Shown: one piece after another, positions 32,814-42,953 of the stretch
Numbering within the stretch: the stretch's first letter is position 1
How the letters are laid out: the number at the start of each line of letters is the position of its first letter
Source: Trematomus loennbergii
Taxonomy: Eukaryota > Chordata > Actinopteri > Perciformes > Nototheniidae
DNA length: 64,000 nt
Direction: 5' to 3'
Assembly (NCBI GenBank): GCA_012861695.1
Contig: JAAOOA010000099.1
Coordinates: forward strand, 385,001 to 449,000
The notes under the pieces: model-generated
The model's database searches: none
What the model was told of the DNA's origin: nothing
Seen by the model: the letters and a program-made list of their open reading frames with translations, nothing else
Made by a program: the position numbers and the translations under genes

Positions 32814-32873
32814 GCTCATGAGGGGGTGAAAGGGAACGAGTGTGCTCATGAGGGGGTGAAAGGGAACGAGTGT
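32814..32873 (+). repeat. 30-bp in-frame duplication in RNase H
   Basis: Two exact 30-bp units beginning GCTCATGAGGGGGTGAAAGG encode AHEGVKGNEC twice. This doubles the catalytic-His loop of the RNase H domain without shifting the frame. Confidence 0.9.
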
Positions 32874-33094
32874 GCTGATAAATGAGCAAAAAGTGCACTA
32901 CAAAAGGAAATCACATTACCAGTTCAACTTGGAGAAGGAGAAGGAAAAGCAGTCATTAAGAAGAAAGGGATGGAGATCTGGCAGAAAAGGTGGGAGAAAG
33001 ACCAGAAAGGCAAAGATATCACAAAGTACAAAAGACAATCACAATTAATATTTATAAAGAAAGAAACAGAATGGAGGAAATCTACTCACACACA

Positions 33095-33577
33095 CAAAGC
33101 CGTGGCAGCACATCACTCCCACCCTCATCCACCTACACTGGTTGCCGGTCAAGTTCCGTATATCCTACAAAGTCCTCCTCCTTACCTACAAGTCCCTCCA
33201 TGCCCTTGCCCCCAGTACCTATCGGACATCCTTCACCCACATGCCCCACCCCGGAACCTGCGGTCCTCAGACTCTGGCCTGCTTACCACCCCCCGCACCA
33301 AACTGCGAACCTTCGGGGACAGAGCCTACAGTGTGGCAGCCCCACCCTCTGGAACGCTCTCCCTGCGGAGATTCGCGACATCCCCACACTCGACGCCTTC
33401 AAAAGGGCCCTCAAGTCCCACCTGTTTGCCAAGGCTTTCGGCCCCTAATCGATCTGTTGTTTTGTCTGTCTGACTTTTGTTTTGTTATGTTTGTTCTTGC
33501 CCTATTACTGTACAGCGACCTTGGGTCCCTTGAAAGGCGCTATATAAATGCAAGCTATTATTATTATTATTAAATCA
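33095..33577 (+). mobile_element. L2/Rex1-like LINE 3' end nested in the RNase H LINE
   Basis: About 480 bp encoding, across two frames, the C-terminal RT region (HWLPV-type block, a SLHALAP stretch and NALPAEIRDIPTLDAFKRAL) and the 3' end TGAAAGGCGCTATATAAATG followed by (ATT)n. It interrupts the host LINE between its RNase H and Cys/His motif. This is a typical 5'-truncated insertion. No clear target duplication. Confidence 0.75.
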
Positions 33578-34059
33578 CGATAGCTAGACTCAGAATAAAT
33601 CACATGGCTTTGAATGGTACTCTGTATGTCATGGGGAAAAGTGACAGTGACAAGTGTGGGAACTGTGGAGTAAAAGAAGATGTGGAACATATTTTATTAC
33701 ATTGTGACATCTATAAAGCGGAAAGAGAAAACTAAAGGCTAAAGTTTTAGAGGAGAGGGGTTGGTGTTCTGGGAACAGAAGGAGAGGGAGTGAGAGCTAC
33801 CAGAAAGGCACTGTTTACCTTCTTGAGTGAAACTGGGGTAGGACAAAGAATTTAACATTAGGTCAGGAAAGAATATAGATTTTAGTTTTATTTATTTCAT
33901 GTTTTTTGTTGATTTATTTGTATTAGATCACAGGTTAAAGAGTTGGTATGATATGATGATTCATGTACAGTAGGTGGCGGTATGCACCTTTTAAGTTGTT
34001 TGCAATCCGCCAAAAACGAAGAGAAGAAGAAGAAAGACCCAAAGCGAGAGCACGACCCT

Positions 34060-34540
34060 TACGAAAATGACTATAGTATTACTATAGTATACTATAGTAT
34101 TACTATAGTATACTATAAGAGTTGTATAGTGTCCTATAGTAAGTTTGTAGTGTTCTATAGTATTTTTCACCAGCTCTCGGATTACTATAGTTTTTTCTGT
34201 AGTGCCATTTTATTAGCTATAGTAGCCCTATAATATTTCAATAGTAATGCTATGTATCTAGATCTTTGTAGTATTCCTATATTATTTTAAATAGCATAAC
34301 TATAGTATAATATATAGTGTTTCTGTAGTTGTTTTTTGAACACACTATAGAACACTCCTATAGTAATAGTATGATATCGTCATAGTGAATGCATATTATT
34401 ACTATAGTGTTTGTAAAAGTATTACTATTGTGTTTTTTTTGGTGCTTCCGTATTATTCCTATATTATTTTAAATAGTACTACTATAGTATATAATATATA
34501 GTGTTTCTGTAGTTGTTTTATAGTATCACGATACAGCAAT
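34060..34540. repeat. ACTATAG-rich palindromic repeat
   Basis: Dense ACTATAGTAT / ATACTATAGT units, with long self-complementary stretches and two copies of AATATATAGTGTTTCTGTAG (34308 and 34494). Probably a MITE-like foldback sequence inserted behind the LINE tail. Confidence 0.6.
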
Positions 34541-35199
34541 TCTGCGATACTCGATACATTGCAAGACAATCATCTATACATCACGATATCTGAAGAAGAA
34601 AAATACCCCAAAAAGGCAGGTATTGTTTTATGTTTTATTCAATGCATTGTGGGGTCAGTTTCACTGATTTGACATAAAACAATTTACAACAAAGTGCATA
34701 GTCTTAGCTTTGGCCTCTTTTATACACACACAAACACACTGACTGCGACTTGTCGAAGACAAACCATCTGCTTTTATACACAAATTCATTTTGATCAAGT
34801 AATCAAAGGCGAGGTCAGAGGTTTGTTGTGTCGGACGTTGAATAGAGAAAGTGGTGAGCGTTTGCTCTAGTTAACATGCAGTTAGAAATCAGCTGTAAAA
34901 GCCAGAAGATTGGCATTAATAAATAAGATAGTAATAGTATATAAATAGATATAAATAGTAATAGTAATACATAGTATATAATAAATATATACAATAGGCT
35001 ACATTGTTATACCCGCTAGAAATAATGGTTTGAGAGCACTGCGAGTGGCAGTTTATACACGCTAGATAAGCGTTTCAATTCATCTTTATTGAGAGCACCG
35101 CAAGTTACTCTCACCGCCCGACCGTCTAAAACCGTATATATAACCGTATAAAACATACGGCAGGCTGTTTTCTAAGACGCGTGGGCACCCTGACAAGAC
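34541..35199. other. Intergenic, repeat-like
   Basis: No coding feature. Begins TATCACGATACAGC and includes TAGTAATAG-rich DNA (34925-34995). It may contain the 3' terminal region of the downstream transposon, but no CACTA-type terminus could be fixed. Confidence 0.35.
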
Positions 35200-37766
35200 C
35201 TAATCCCTTTCATTACTGTTGGGAACAGGTACAAGCCACCCATCTACATACATACATTTACAACGGATATCGTTAAGGAAAAAAGCTTTGGTTCGCCTTG
35301 TCCTCTCGACTTTAGTGCACACTTTCTTTGATGTGATGCCAAGACTTCGATAATTGAACAAACTATCAGCCTTCTTGTCATACAGCTGGACCACAACAAC
35401 TGGAATGGTCTGACACAAACAGTTTGATGTGCAAACACAATTACATTTTAGTAGCAAAAATAACAGTATTTCTCCACAAGATTCATTCTTGAGTTTGACC
35501 ACAGTGTTTTCCTTTTCTCTGACCGACGATAGTTTGCAGTATGAAAAACCATGTTTCCATTGACAAAGCGGTCATATGACTCTACTGTTTTGACAGGAAC
35601 TGTTCTATTCAGAAGTTCTTCTACAGCTAATTGTATAGATATTGTCAGAACAAGTGAAGATGATTTTCCAAGAGTTGTGAAAGTGCCAATCCTTTCCTTT
35701 AAAAGTCTTTTGTCAGCAAGCTTGCCTAGAAACAAACCAAAATCAGAATGTGGGTCAAAACCTACAATACAAAGTTGTTTGGGTATGTCACGCCAAAGGA
35801 CAAATAGCTGGCAAATCTGTTTTGGGACATACTGGGTACCATTAAATAGAGTCTTTAGGAATCCATTATTGCTCTCAAAGTTAAATGACGATGTCGCCCA
35901 GAGAGGTCCCCAGTTCAGGACACTATCAGTGAGATGGATTAATTGATGACAGTTGAAAGAGACATTTTCTTGGCCATACAGTTGTCCCATCTTTACTACA
36001 AAGAGTGTCAAGGCATTGTTAGCAAGTTGGAGGTCATGTGGTGATATTGATTCTTGTAGCAAAATGTGAATACTAAACATCAATAAGAAATAATGTTGCA
36101 AAAATGCAGGTGGAAGGATACCTGGCAGAACGCTGATGGAATAAAAGAGAAGGAATGCCCGCCACTCAGATGCCTTCCAGAACTTCCGAGTCAGCAGTGA
36201 CCGTGGTGTTCTGACTATTTCTTTAGGTGGCTTCAGACAGAGAAGACGAGAGTCTAGCTGTGCAATCTTTCGACCTAAATACCATGGATTCAAACAGTTG
36301 CACGTGTCCAACCACAGAGACATAAGCTGTCGGCACACACCAAGCAGCACAGAATGCATGTAATCGGGGACAAATCCCAAAACGATGTTGAACAGGGGAA
36401 GCATAAAAAGCATGGACAATCCTTTAACTCCATTTTGTGGCTAGCAGATTGAACGGCCTTAACTGCATTGTCTCTGAACTCATTGTGTGTCCTCTTCACT
36501 TGTTGCTCTTCATCATACACATAAGACCTTATGAATCCCCTGCCCTTTGGCATAACCACACCAGGGTGTAAGCACCAGTCACAACCATATTCCCCATTGA
36601 ACTGTTTGCAATTCCGGAGTAGTGGCCTGGCAATGGCATCAGAGGAGCAAACCAAAGAGAACACTTTGGAGGAGTGAGTGGTGTCCTGTCTGTCTTTCCA
36701 TTCAAATGGGTTTTGGGCAAGATCGCAACATTCATCAATGAACGGCTTTAAAAATGTGTCCACCCTAGGTTTTTCAGGGCCAAACCAAAGTCCTGCAACC
36801 ATCACATTCTCTTTCCTTTGTATGCAGGGGAGTTCATTGATTGTAAATTGAAGTGGCCAAATTGAGTAATTAGAGGAGTTAAAGATTGGCACGCCATCAC
36901 AGTTCCACAAGAGTGTAAGATCATCTTCAGCCAATTTACCTTTTTTGAGCAACTTTTGGTAAATCTTCCCATCCATCAAATCCTTAATGTTGTCATGTGC
37001 ATGCCTAATAGATTTAGGTATTAAGTCTATACCATGGTTCTCAAGAGTGTCTTTTAGGAGGTCCTTCAGTGATATAGCTAGGAAGAAGTTTCCCCTTTTG
37101 GCACTCGTTGTCGTGTTAAAGGATGCCACAGTGTGAACATGAGCCATCATCAGGATCTTTACCAATGTAATGTTGACAGACCTCACAGTAAAAATGAGCC
37201 ACGCTTGACACAGCCGGATCACCGAAAGACTTCTTGAAGAGATACTTGGATGCAGGGACGAGGTTAGGGACGAGCAAATTCATTAAACCCAGTAAGTCAC
37301 TCAGGCAGCTCCAGTTAGATGATGACGCAGAGCAAAGATCATCACAGCTAGAAGGCCCTGCCCCTGTGTCACTGTTGCACCTGGATACAACATTTCTTCA
37401 TTCTGAAAACAAATAACCGTAAGAAATATTCAGATAATAATAAAATAATAATAAATAGTATTTGGATGGAATGGGTGGATGGTGGCGCTAGAGGAAAGGT
37501 GATGGGCTCACACAAATCAATAGCTTTCTTTCTCTAGAGGACAAGAATGTTAACTGCAAATTGTGAAAAAATTGTAACAAACGGTATTTGAGATACAGAA
37601 ATGCTAAAATTGAAAGTTTGGTCTGATGGTTGCGCAAGAGGAAAGGTCATGGTTAAGGGTCACCGCCTGGTGGACATAATGACTTCATTGTTTATTATGT
37701 TATAGAATATCAACAATGGCCCACATAACTCACCATCTCTGTGCCATCATCTGGCTCAGAATCCAT
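35200..37766 (-). pseudogene. EnSpm/CACTA-like transposase
   Basis: Exon 1 is 37766-37734 (MDSEPDDGTEM, donor GTGAGT). Exon 2 runs 37402-35200 (acceptor TGTTTTCAG). Domain order: a Cys-rich zinc motif (FYCEVCQHYIG…CSHCG), a tnp2-like transposase segment (LLWNCDGVPIFNSSNYSIWP, VMVAGLWFGPEKPRVDTFL), VPDYMHSVLLGVCRQLMSLW, then a DUF4218-like stretch (FNCHQLIHLTDSVLNWGPLW, FNFESNNGFLK) and a C-terminal segment to 35200. Frames change at about 37385, 37120, 36410 and 35480, all small indels. DDE-family cut-and-paste enzymes of this type act on terminal repeats starting CACTA/CACTG; no such ends were found. Otherwise near full length. Confidence 0.7.
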
Positions 37767-38093
37767 TGCTGAAGTAGACCTGCAGTGTGGGTTCACTGTG
37801 GGATCCTACAATAAGAACACATTAAGTAAAGCATCAGATATTTTTAAATGCCGAAAATACAATTTGGTTTAAGGAAGGATACATCCTCATGAAAACTAAC
37901 ATTGAATGGTTTGTTGGCAACGCTCCCTTTTTCTTGCAATCTGTGGAATACTTGTGTGCGTTTCTCTATGGGGAAAAAGGCAGCTGAGCTCAGAAATGGT
38001 CACTTCTTCAAACTAAAAAAGCAGTTTATAGCTGCATGATTTTATTCACCTGCCAGACTGCCACCACTACTCGCATATCATCTCCGTGTGAGT
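37767..38093. other. Upstream of the CACTA-like gene
   Basis: An intergenic stretch of about 330 bp with no further exon recognised. It could hold the promoter and 5' end of the transposon. Confidence 0.35.
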
Positions 38094-38275
<182 letters not shown>

Positions 38276-38481
38276 GTTGCAGTGTGTGTACAGTTTAGGC
38301 TATTTGACAGTGAATACATGATGCAACTCCTGTGGCTTATTTGCTACCTGATGCTGATTAAAGTGAAGGCCCCAAAGTCTTTATTTTTCTCATTTTAGTG
38401 ACAAGCCGCTAATAAGGTTTTGCTCTCCAAATAACTGTTTTGAATTAGTACACTTTGGTGGTGTGTAATGCTATTTAGCTT

Positions 38482-38865
38482 AAAGGTAGGGTAGGTAAGT
38501 TTGAGAAACCGGCTCGAGTGCGCTAGAATTTGAAAACACACAACCGGAGAAAATCTCCCACTTCCTCACAGAGCCCCTCCTCCAACACACACGAACGCGC
38601 ACATGACCATGAGGGCAGGAGATAAGTTTGTGCACAGATGGAAGGCTGACAGGCAGGTAGGCCATCCAGTTATTTTAGCCGGCCGGCTCAGATGATTGGT
38701 CGTGCTTTTTACAGTACTACAGCTTCCACAGATGATATTTATTTATGGATTTATTGTCAAAGCACTTCAGATATTCATTGCTATCGGGATGTTAAGAGCA
38801 TTCCATGGAATATAACAACAAGTGTATCTCAAGCCGGTTTCTCAAACTTACCTACCCCACCTTTT
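38482..38865 (+). mobile_element. MITE-like element, copy 2 (intact ends)
   Basis: A terminal inverted repeat of about 32 bp: AAAGGTAGGGTAGGTAAGTT at the left and its complement ending CTACCCCACCTTTT at the right. The flanks AGCTT/AAGCT are also complementary. The interior matches 27324-27670, with an extra 38-bp segment at about 38713-38750. It ends 105 bp before the exon at 38971. Confidence 0.8.
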
Positions 38866-38970
38866 AAGCTAGCCAGAACATTTTGTAGAATTAATAATAA
38901 TAATGAGCCTGATAGCATTTCAAGCATAAACATTGTGTCTGATTTTTCTTGTGAATGTTTGTCTTTTCAG

Positions 38971-40010
38971 GCCATGCCTCTTACTGACTCTGATAGTGAG
39001 CTGGACCAGACTCTCTCCAAATCGGAGTTGCAGACCAAACTGGACATCGCCACATATGAAATGAAGGAGTTAAAAAGGGAGAACTCTATGTTGCGAAAGA
39101 CCCTCTCCCTTTTTCAAGGTCAGTTCCCCCCTTTTTGTCGGAATACACCTGAATATGAACCTGAATGTCGAAGTTTCTTGGGCAAGACACTGAACCCCAA
39201 ATTGCTCCCGAAAGCTTTGCCATCGGTGTTGTTGGAGCAGAACACCTATCTGGTGGCTGATAGCCGCCGCCGCCGCCGCCGCCGCCCCCCCCCCCCCCTC
39301 CTCCGCCCCCCCCCTCCTCCGCGCCGTTCGTTGAATGATGCTGATCTCTATTTAATAAAGAAAGGAATTGAAAACACCGGAATCAAAAGTGACAAGACAT
39401 TATATATGGGATTACTTAAAACAGTTCAAACAATACATGTTCACTAAAATACAATTCAAAATAGTACATGTTTACTTCAATACAGTTTTAGAATCATATC
39501 TTTTTACTTCAGTGTGTGACTGAGAATTTAGATGATGATGAGCAGGTGGCACCTTGCATGGTAGCCAATGCCTTCAGTGTATGATTGTGTGTGTGAATGG
39601 ATGAATATTGGCATGGAGTGTAAAGCGCTTTGAGTGGTCGGATGACTAGAAAGGCTATATAATCCATTTACCATTAACCAATATGCCTATGTCACTGGTT
39701 GGTGTTTGAAGGATGCAGCTGAATGATACTGAAACAATTTTGTTTTCTGCAATGTATTCTCAGAGCTGCCAAGTCTTCTGGATCAGGTGAGGGAGTTGAA
39801 GGCACACCAACCCCGTAAAAGCCAGGATAATGAAACAATGGGTATGCTTTGCAGATCTTGTAAAACTGACAATATGAATGACATTGGAGCATTTCTAATT
39901 GACTTAATTAAATGAAATAACTGACATTTCTATGATATCTTCTTCACCAAGAGAAAGCTGGAACCTCCAGTAAAGTTGAAAAAACTGAGCACCAGGGAGC
40001 TGGTGACATG
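38971..40010 (+). CDS. Three exons of a small coiled-coil (possibly BEN-type) protein
   Basis: Exons 38971-39118, 39764-39841 and 39952-40010, all with AG/GT borders (TCTTTTCAG, GTCAGT; TTCTCAG, GTATGC; CACCAAG, GTATGA) and consistent phases (1,1 then 0). Product: MPLTDSDSELDQTLSKSELQ, then a leucine-zipper-like helix ENSMLRKTLSLFQELPSLL, DQVRELKAHQPRKSQD and a Lys/Glu end. This resembles the coiled-coil N-terminus I recall in fish BEN-domain proteins, but no BEN domain follows in the window. The downstream DNA is filled by a nested transposon. It may be an exon set with far exons, or a decayed copy. Confidence 0.55.
39165..39690 (+). repeat. Common fish repeat split by an insertion
   Basis: GTCGAAGTTTCTTGGGCAAG…ACTGAACCCCAAATTGCTCC at 39165-39215 and GGTGGCACCTTGCATGGTAG…TAAAGCGCTTTGAGTGG…GGCTATATAA at 39545-39663 are two halves of one familiar repeat. 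Between them lie about 300 bp including (CCG)n plus a C-run (39265-39325). It lies within the first intron of the exon set above. Confidence 0.55.
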
Positions 40011-40202
40011 GTATGATCATGTTCAATAACCCCACTTACATTCATTTCCTTGCCAGCCATGTTGGGTGAAATTTTGCATGCATAATTCAATCATTAATAA
40101 AGTTATATGCTTTTCATGCTAGCCTAAATAGTGCTCAAAAGTCAAACCCATTATTGACTGCAAGTATAAAATATAAGGTAACACTATTTTGATAGTCCAT
40201 AG

Positions 40203-41380
40203 TTAACCTCTTAAGCACGGCGGTCCCCCCATTGGACTCCTCCCACCTTTTGTTTTCGAGATAATGTCTCAGGGCTTCTTAACATTTATGAAACTATTAA
40301 TGTGTAGCACCAGATTAACGGGAAGAATCTCAGCTAACTGAAGATATGAACCATTTTTACCAAAACAAAACACAAGTCTCATAAGAAGGGTCTAAATGAC
40401 CCCTGAGCGAAAAATTCTAACGCACTGCGGCACACAATTCAAGATAAAGATACCCTTATTACTTATCGTAGCTGCACATACAATATAGCCTATTAAAGCT
40501 GAGACTCCACTGATTATTTAGGTATAGTATCATCACTGAGCGATCCCAACTTGCGACAGGGGAAGCAAACACAGACATCACAACACGTACCTTTACGGAG
40601 CTTTACGGCAGATCGTCTCACCGTAGCTGTCAATTAGGTCAAAGACGTGTTCAATGGCATTAAAACGAAAAAAAAAATGTCTACAACTGTTGATCCATAG
40701 GTTGATAATGTACCTGTACCTTTTAAAAAATTATTTATAATCCATAATTCCATTTTTTATGTAAAAATCGGAGCGGAAAAGTTAGCTGCTAATGGTAGCC
40801 ACCAGAGTGTATGCAGCTTCCGGTTTGGTAACGCGTCACTCTCACTCCTTATTTGTTAACGTTTTGGTGTGTATATAACTTTCCCTCGATTCCATTGGCT
40901 CTAGCGGTTATAAAGAGATTTCATTCATCAAAATCGAGCAAGGGGGCCAGAGATAGGTCAAATCCACCCAAATGACCCCAGAAGTGGGTTTTTTGGCTAA
41001 ATCTCTCTAAAAAGGTCAAATTTCACTTGTTTTGCATCAATCTTGATACAGGGTACTTATTATATGTTGTACTTGGATTCCTAAAGCTTTTAGTCTACTA
41101 ACCCATCATCCAAGGGTAGTTTTCACTATAAATAAAAAAATATTTTTGGACGGACACTATAATTTACAGTTTTTTACTATGTAAAATCTGAATTTTCTTT
41201 AAAATAAAAAACATCTATATTGATTCTGACTTTTCTACATCCAACTCACATGTTTATCATTACTTTGAGAATAAAGATATTAATTTAACCCTTTTAGAAG
41301 GGAAGATATGGTCATTTGTTCTGGGAATGTCATTTTCGAGCCTGAGACCTGAAAAACAGGCTCAGGGCTTAAGAGGTTAA
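40203..41380. mobile_element. TTAA-flanked piggyBac-like non-autonomous element (1.18 kb)
   Basis: Begins TTAACCTCTTAAGC and ends GCTTAAGAGGTTAA, a perfect 14-bp inverted end including the TTAA at both sides. TTAA duplication is the hallmark of piggyBac-type insertion. The interior has no open frame of note. Confidence 0.75.
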
Positions 41381-41689
41381 CACTCTATAAATCATCAGTT
41401 GATATTCAACAGACATTCAACAACACTGTTTCAACAGACAAGTAACATGCATTCAACTAACTGCCAGTAGAATATAAGGTACATCTCAAGGTTGATTTAT
41501 AGATTGTACAAAAAGTGTCTGTTGACTGTCAACAGTTTTTGCAACAGGTTATTAACCGATATTCAACGTTACTATCTGTAGATTGTGTCAACATCTTCAA
41601 AATTGACAATCAACTACTCAAAATCTATCTGTCAGTGAAAGTCAACAGGGTCATGTCGACTATCTGTTGAGAGTCAAGATGTCAACTAA

Positions 41690-42050
41690 AGATTACATAA
41701 GCATTAGTTGATGATCAACAGATAAGTAACTTTAGAGTTTAGTTGACTATTACATAAGCATTAGTTGATGATCAACAGATAAGTAACTTTAGAGATTAGT
41801 TGACTATTACATTAACCATTAATTGATGATCAACAGATAAGCAACTTTAGAGTTTAGTTGACTATTACATTAAGCATTAGTTGATGATCAACAGATAAGT
41901 AACTTTAGAGTTTAGTTGACTATTACATTAACCATTAATTGATGATCAACAGATAAGCAACTTTAGAGTTTAGTTGACTATTACATTAAGCATTAGTTGA
42001 TGATCAACAGATAAGCAACTTTAGAGTTTAGTTGACTATCTGTTGATTGT
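41690..42050 (+). repeat. 58-bp tandem repeat with palindromic core
   Basis: Six units of about 58 bp, each with TTAGTTGATGATCAACAGAT (a near-palindrome GTTGATGATCAAC) and AACTTTAGAGTTTAGTTGAC. It lies inside the remnant of 40172-42138. Confidence 0.85.
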
Positions 42051-42138
42051 CAACTAATCTAGAGTTGACTATCAGTATACTTTTAGTAGGTTCTCCACTA
42101 AGCGTTTGTAGGCATGTGTTAGGACTATCCAATTAAAG

Positions 42139-42953
42139 TGAAAAACAGTTGAGAACAGTAGAAAGTCTATAACCTATCAACAGAACACATACAGTCATCC
42201 ACTAATTATATGCAACAGACATGGGAATAAAGCGAAATCTTTTGCACAACTGATCACGAACACTGGATAACTGAAGTCAATACCAGGCTATAAAGCACAG
42301 TAGAACAAACATTATACACAGCATATCAGAGAAAGAAAGCTATTTTATTTTAATAATACACTACAAGTAAAAACACTGAACAGTTGTGAACCACATTCAA
42401 TCCTACTAAAATCCTACATCTAAACGTAATTATTAACAGGTCGCAAAAATAGAATGCAAAAATAGAATACAAAAAGGCTTAACAGTTTGCCTAAACTGCA
42501 GGGCATGGTAGTTTTTCTCACTTTGGGATTGACCATACACAGCATATCAGAGAAAGAAAGCTTTTTGTTTTAAGAATATACTACAAGTAAAAAAAACTGA
42601 CAGTTGTGAAATGGTAAAAAATAAAGTTTGAAACACATTATCTACCAGCTGGTAGTCAATACCAGGCAAACGAAAAAAAATCACTGCACTGCAGATTTGT
42701 ACAGTTTAATAACTATAAATACAATTTTATTTGCTGTGTTCAGGACGTTTATGGGCGTCAGCAAAGAGCCTTTGGGCCCAATGTGTGGGTCTAACCCCCA
42801 GCCAATTACCAGGGTGTAAAGCTCGATCAGTTAACAACACTAATTAGGCTACAGAAAGGTCCTAAACTTATCTGTGGTTACCATCCCCTATGTCCTTGAT
42901 AAGTCTTCCAAGTACACCAGGTTTATAGGTTCTTGCTAACCAGTAGGTCCACT
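42139..42953 (+). other. Intergenic with an 80-bp direct duplication
   Basis: 42309-42389 and 42533-42609 share CACAGCATATCAGAGAAAGA…ACTACAAGTAAAAA…ACAGTTGTGAA. GTCAATACCAGGC also recurs at 42276 and 42654, suggesting a longer, indel-broken local duplication. No coding feature. Confidence 0.6.

Larger units (their letters stand above)
32285..34046 (+). mobile_element. 5'-truncated RNase H-bearing LINE
   Basis: Carries the RNase H domain of an I/Jockey-type non-LTR element: QMYTDGSKNKEE (first Asp), YTAEMLAVIIGLQW (Glu), VVMCTDSLSIL (second Asp) and QFCWVPAHEGVKGNECADK (His and last Asp). After an interruption by another LINE end at 33095-33577 it continues with CGNCGVKEDVEHILLHC, the Cys/His motif at the C-terminus. 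The 3' end has GTAGGTGGCGGTATGCACC and a GAAGAAGAAG tail. The frame breaks at about 32615 (the domain continues in the next frame) and after ADK. Confidence 0.75.
40172..42138. mobile_element. Transposon remnant hosting a nested element
   Basis: Left edge GGTAACACTATTTTGATAGTCC (40178) and right edge GGACTATCCAATTAAAGTG (42120) are imperfect inverted ends. Inside are GTTGATxATCAAC-type palindromes and a tandem array. The TTAA element (40203-41380) is inserted 25 bp from its left end. No transposase is coded here. Confidence 0.5.

Noticed and set aside
33142..33573. Three overlapping proline-rich ORFs
   Set aside because: They are frames of a single LINE 3' end; only fragments of each match the RT C-terminus.
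39265..39325. Arg/Pro-rich protein segment in the 251-codon ORF
   Set aside because: It is a (CCG)n plus C-run inside an intron after a good splice donor at 39119; only the 38971-39118 part is likely exon.
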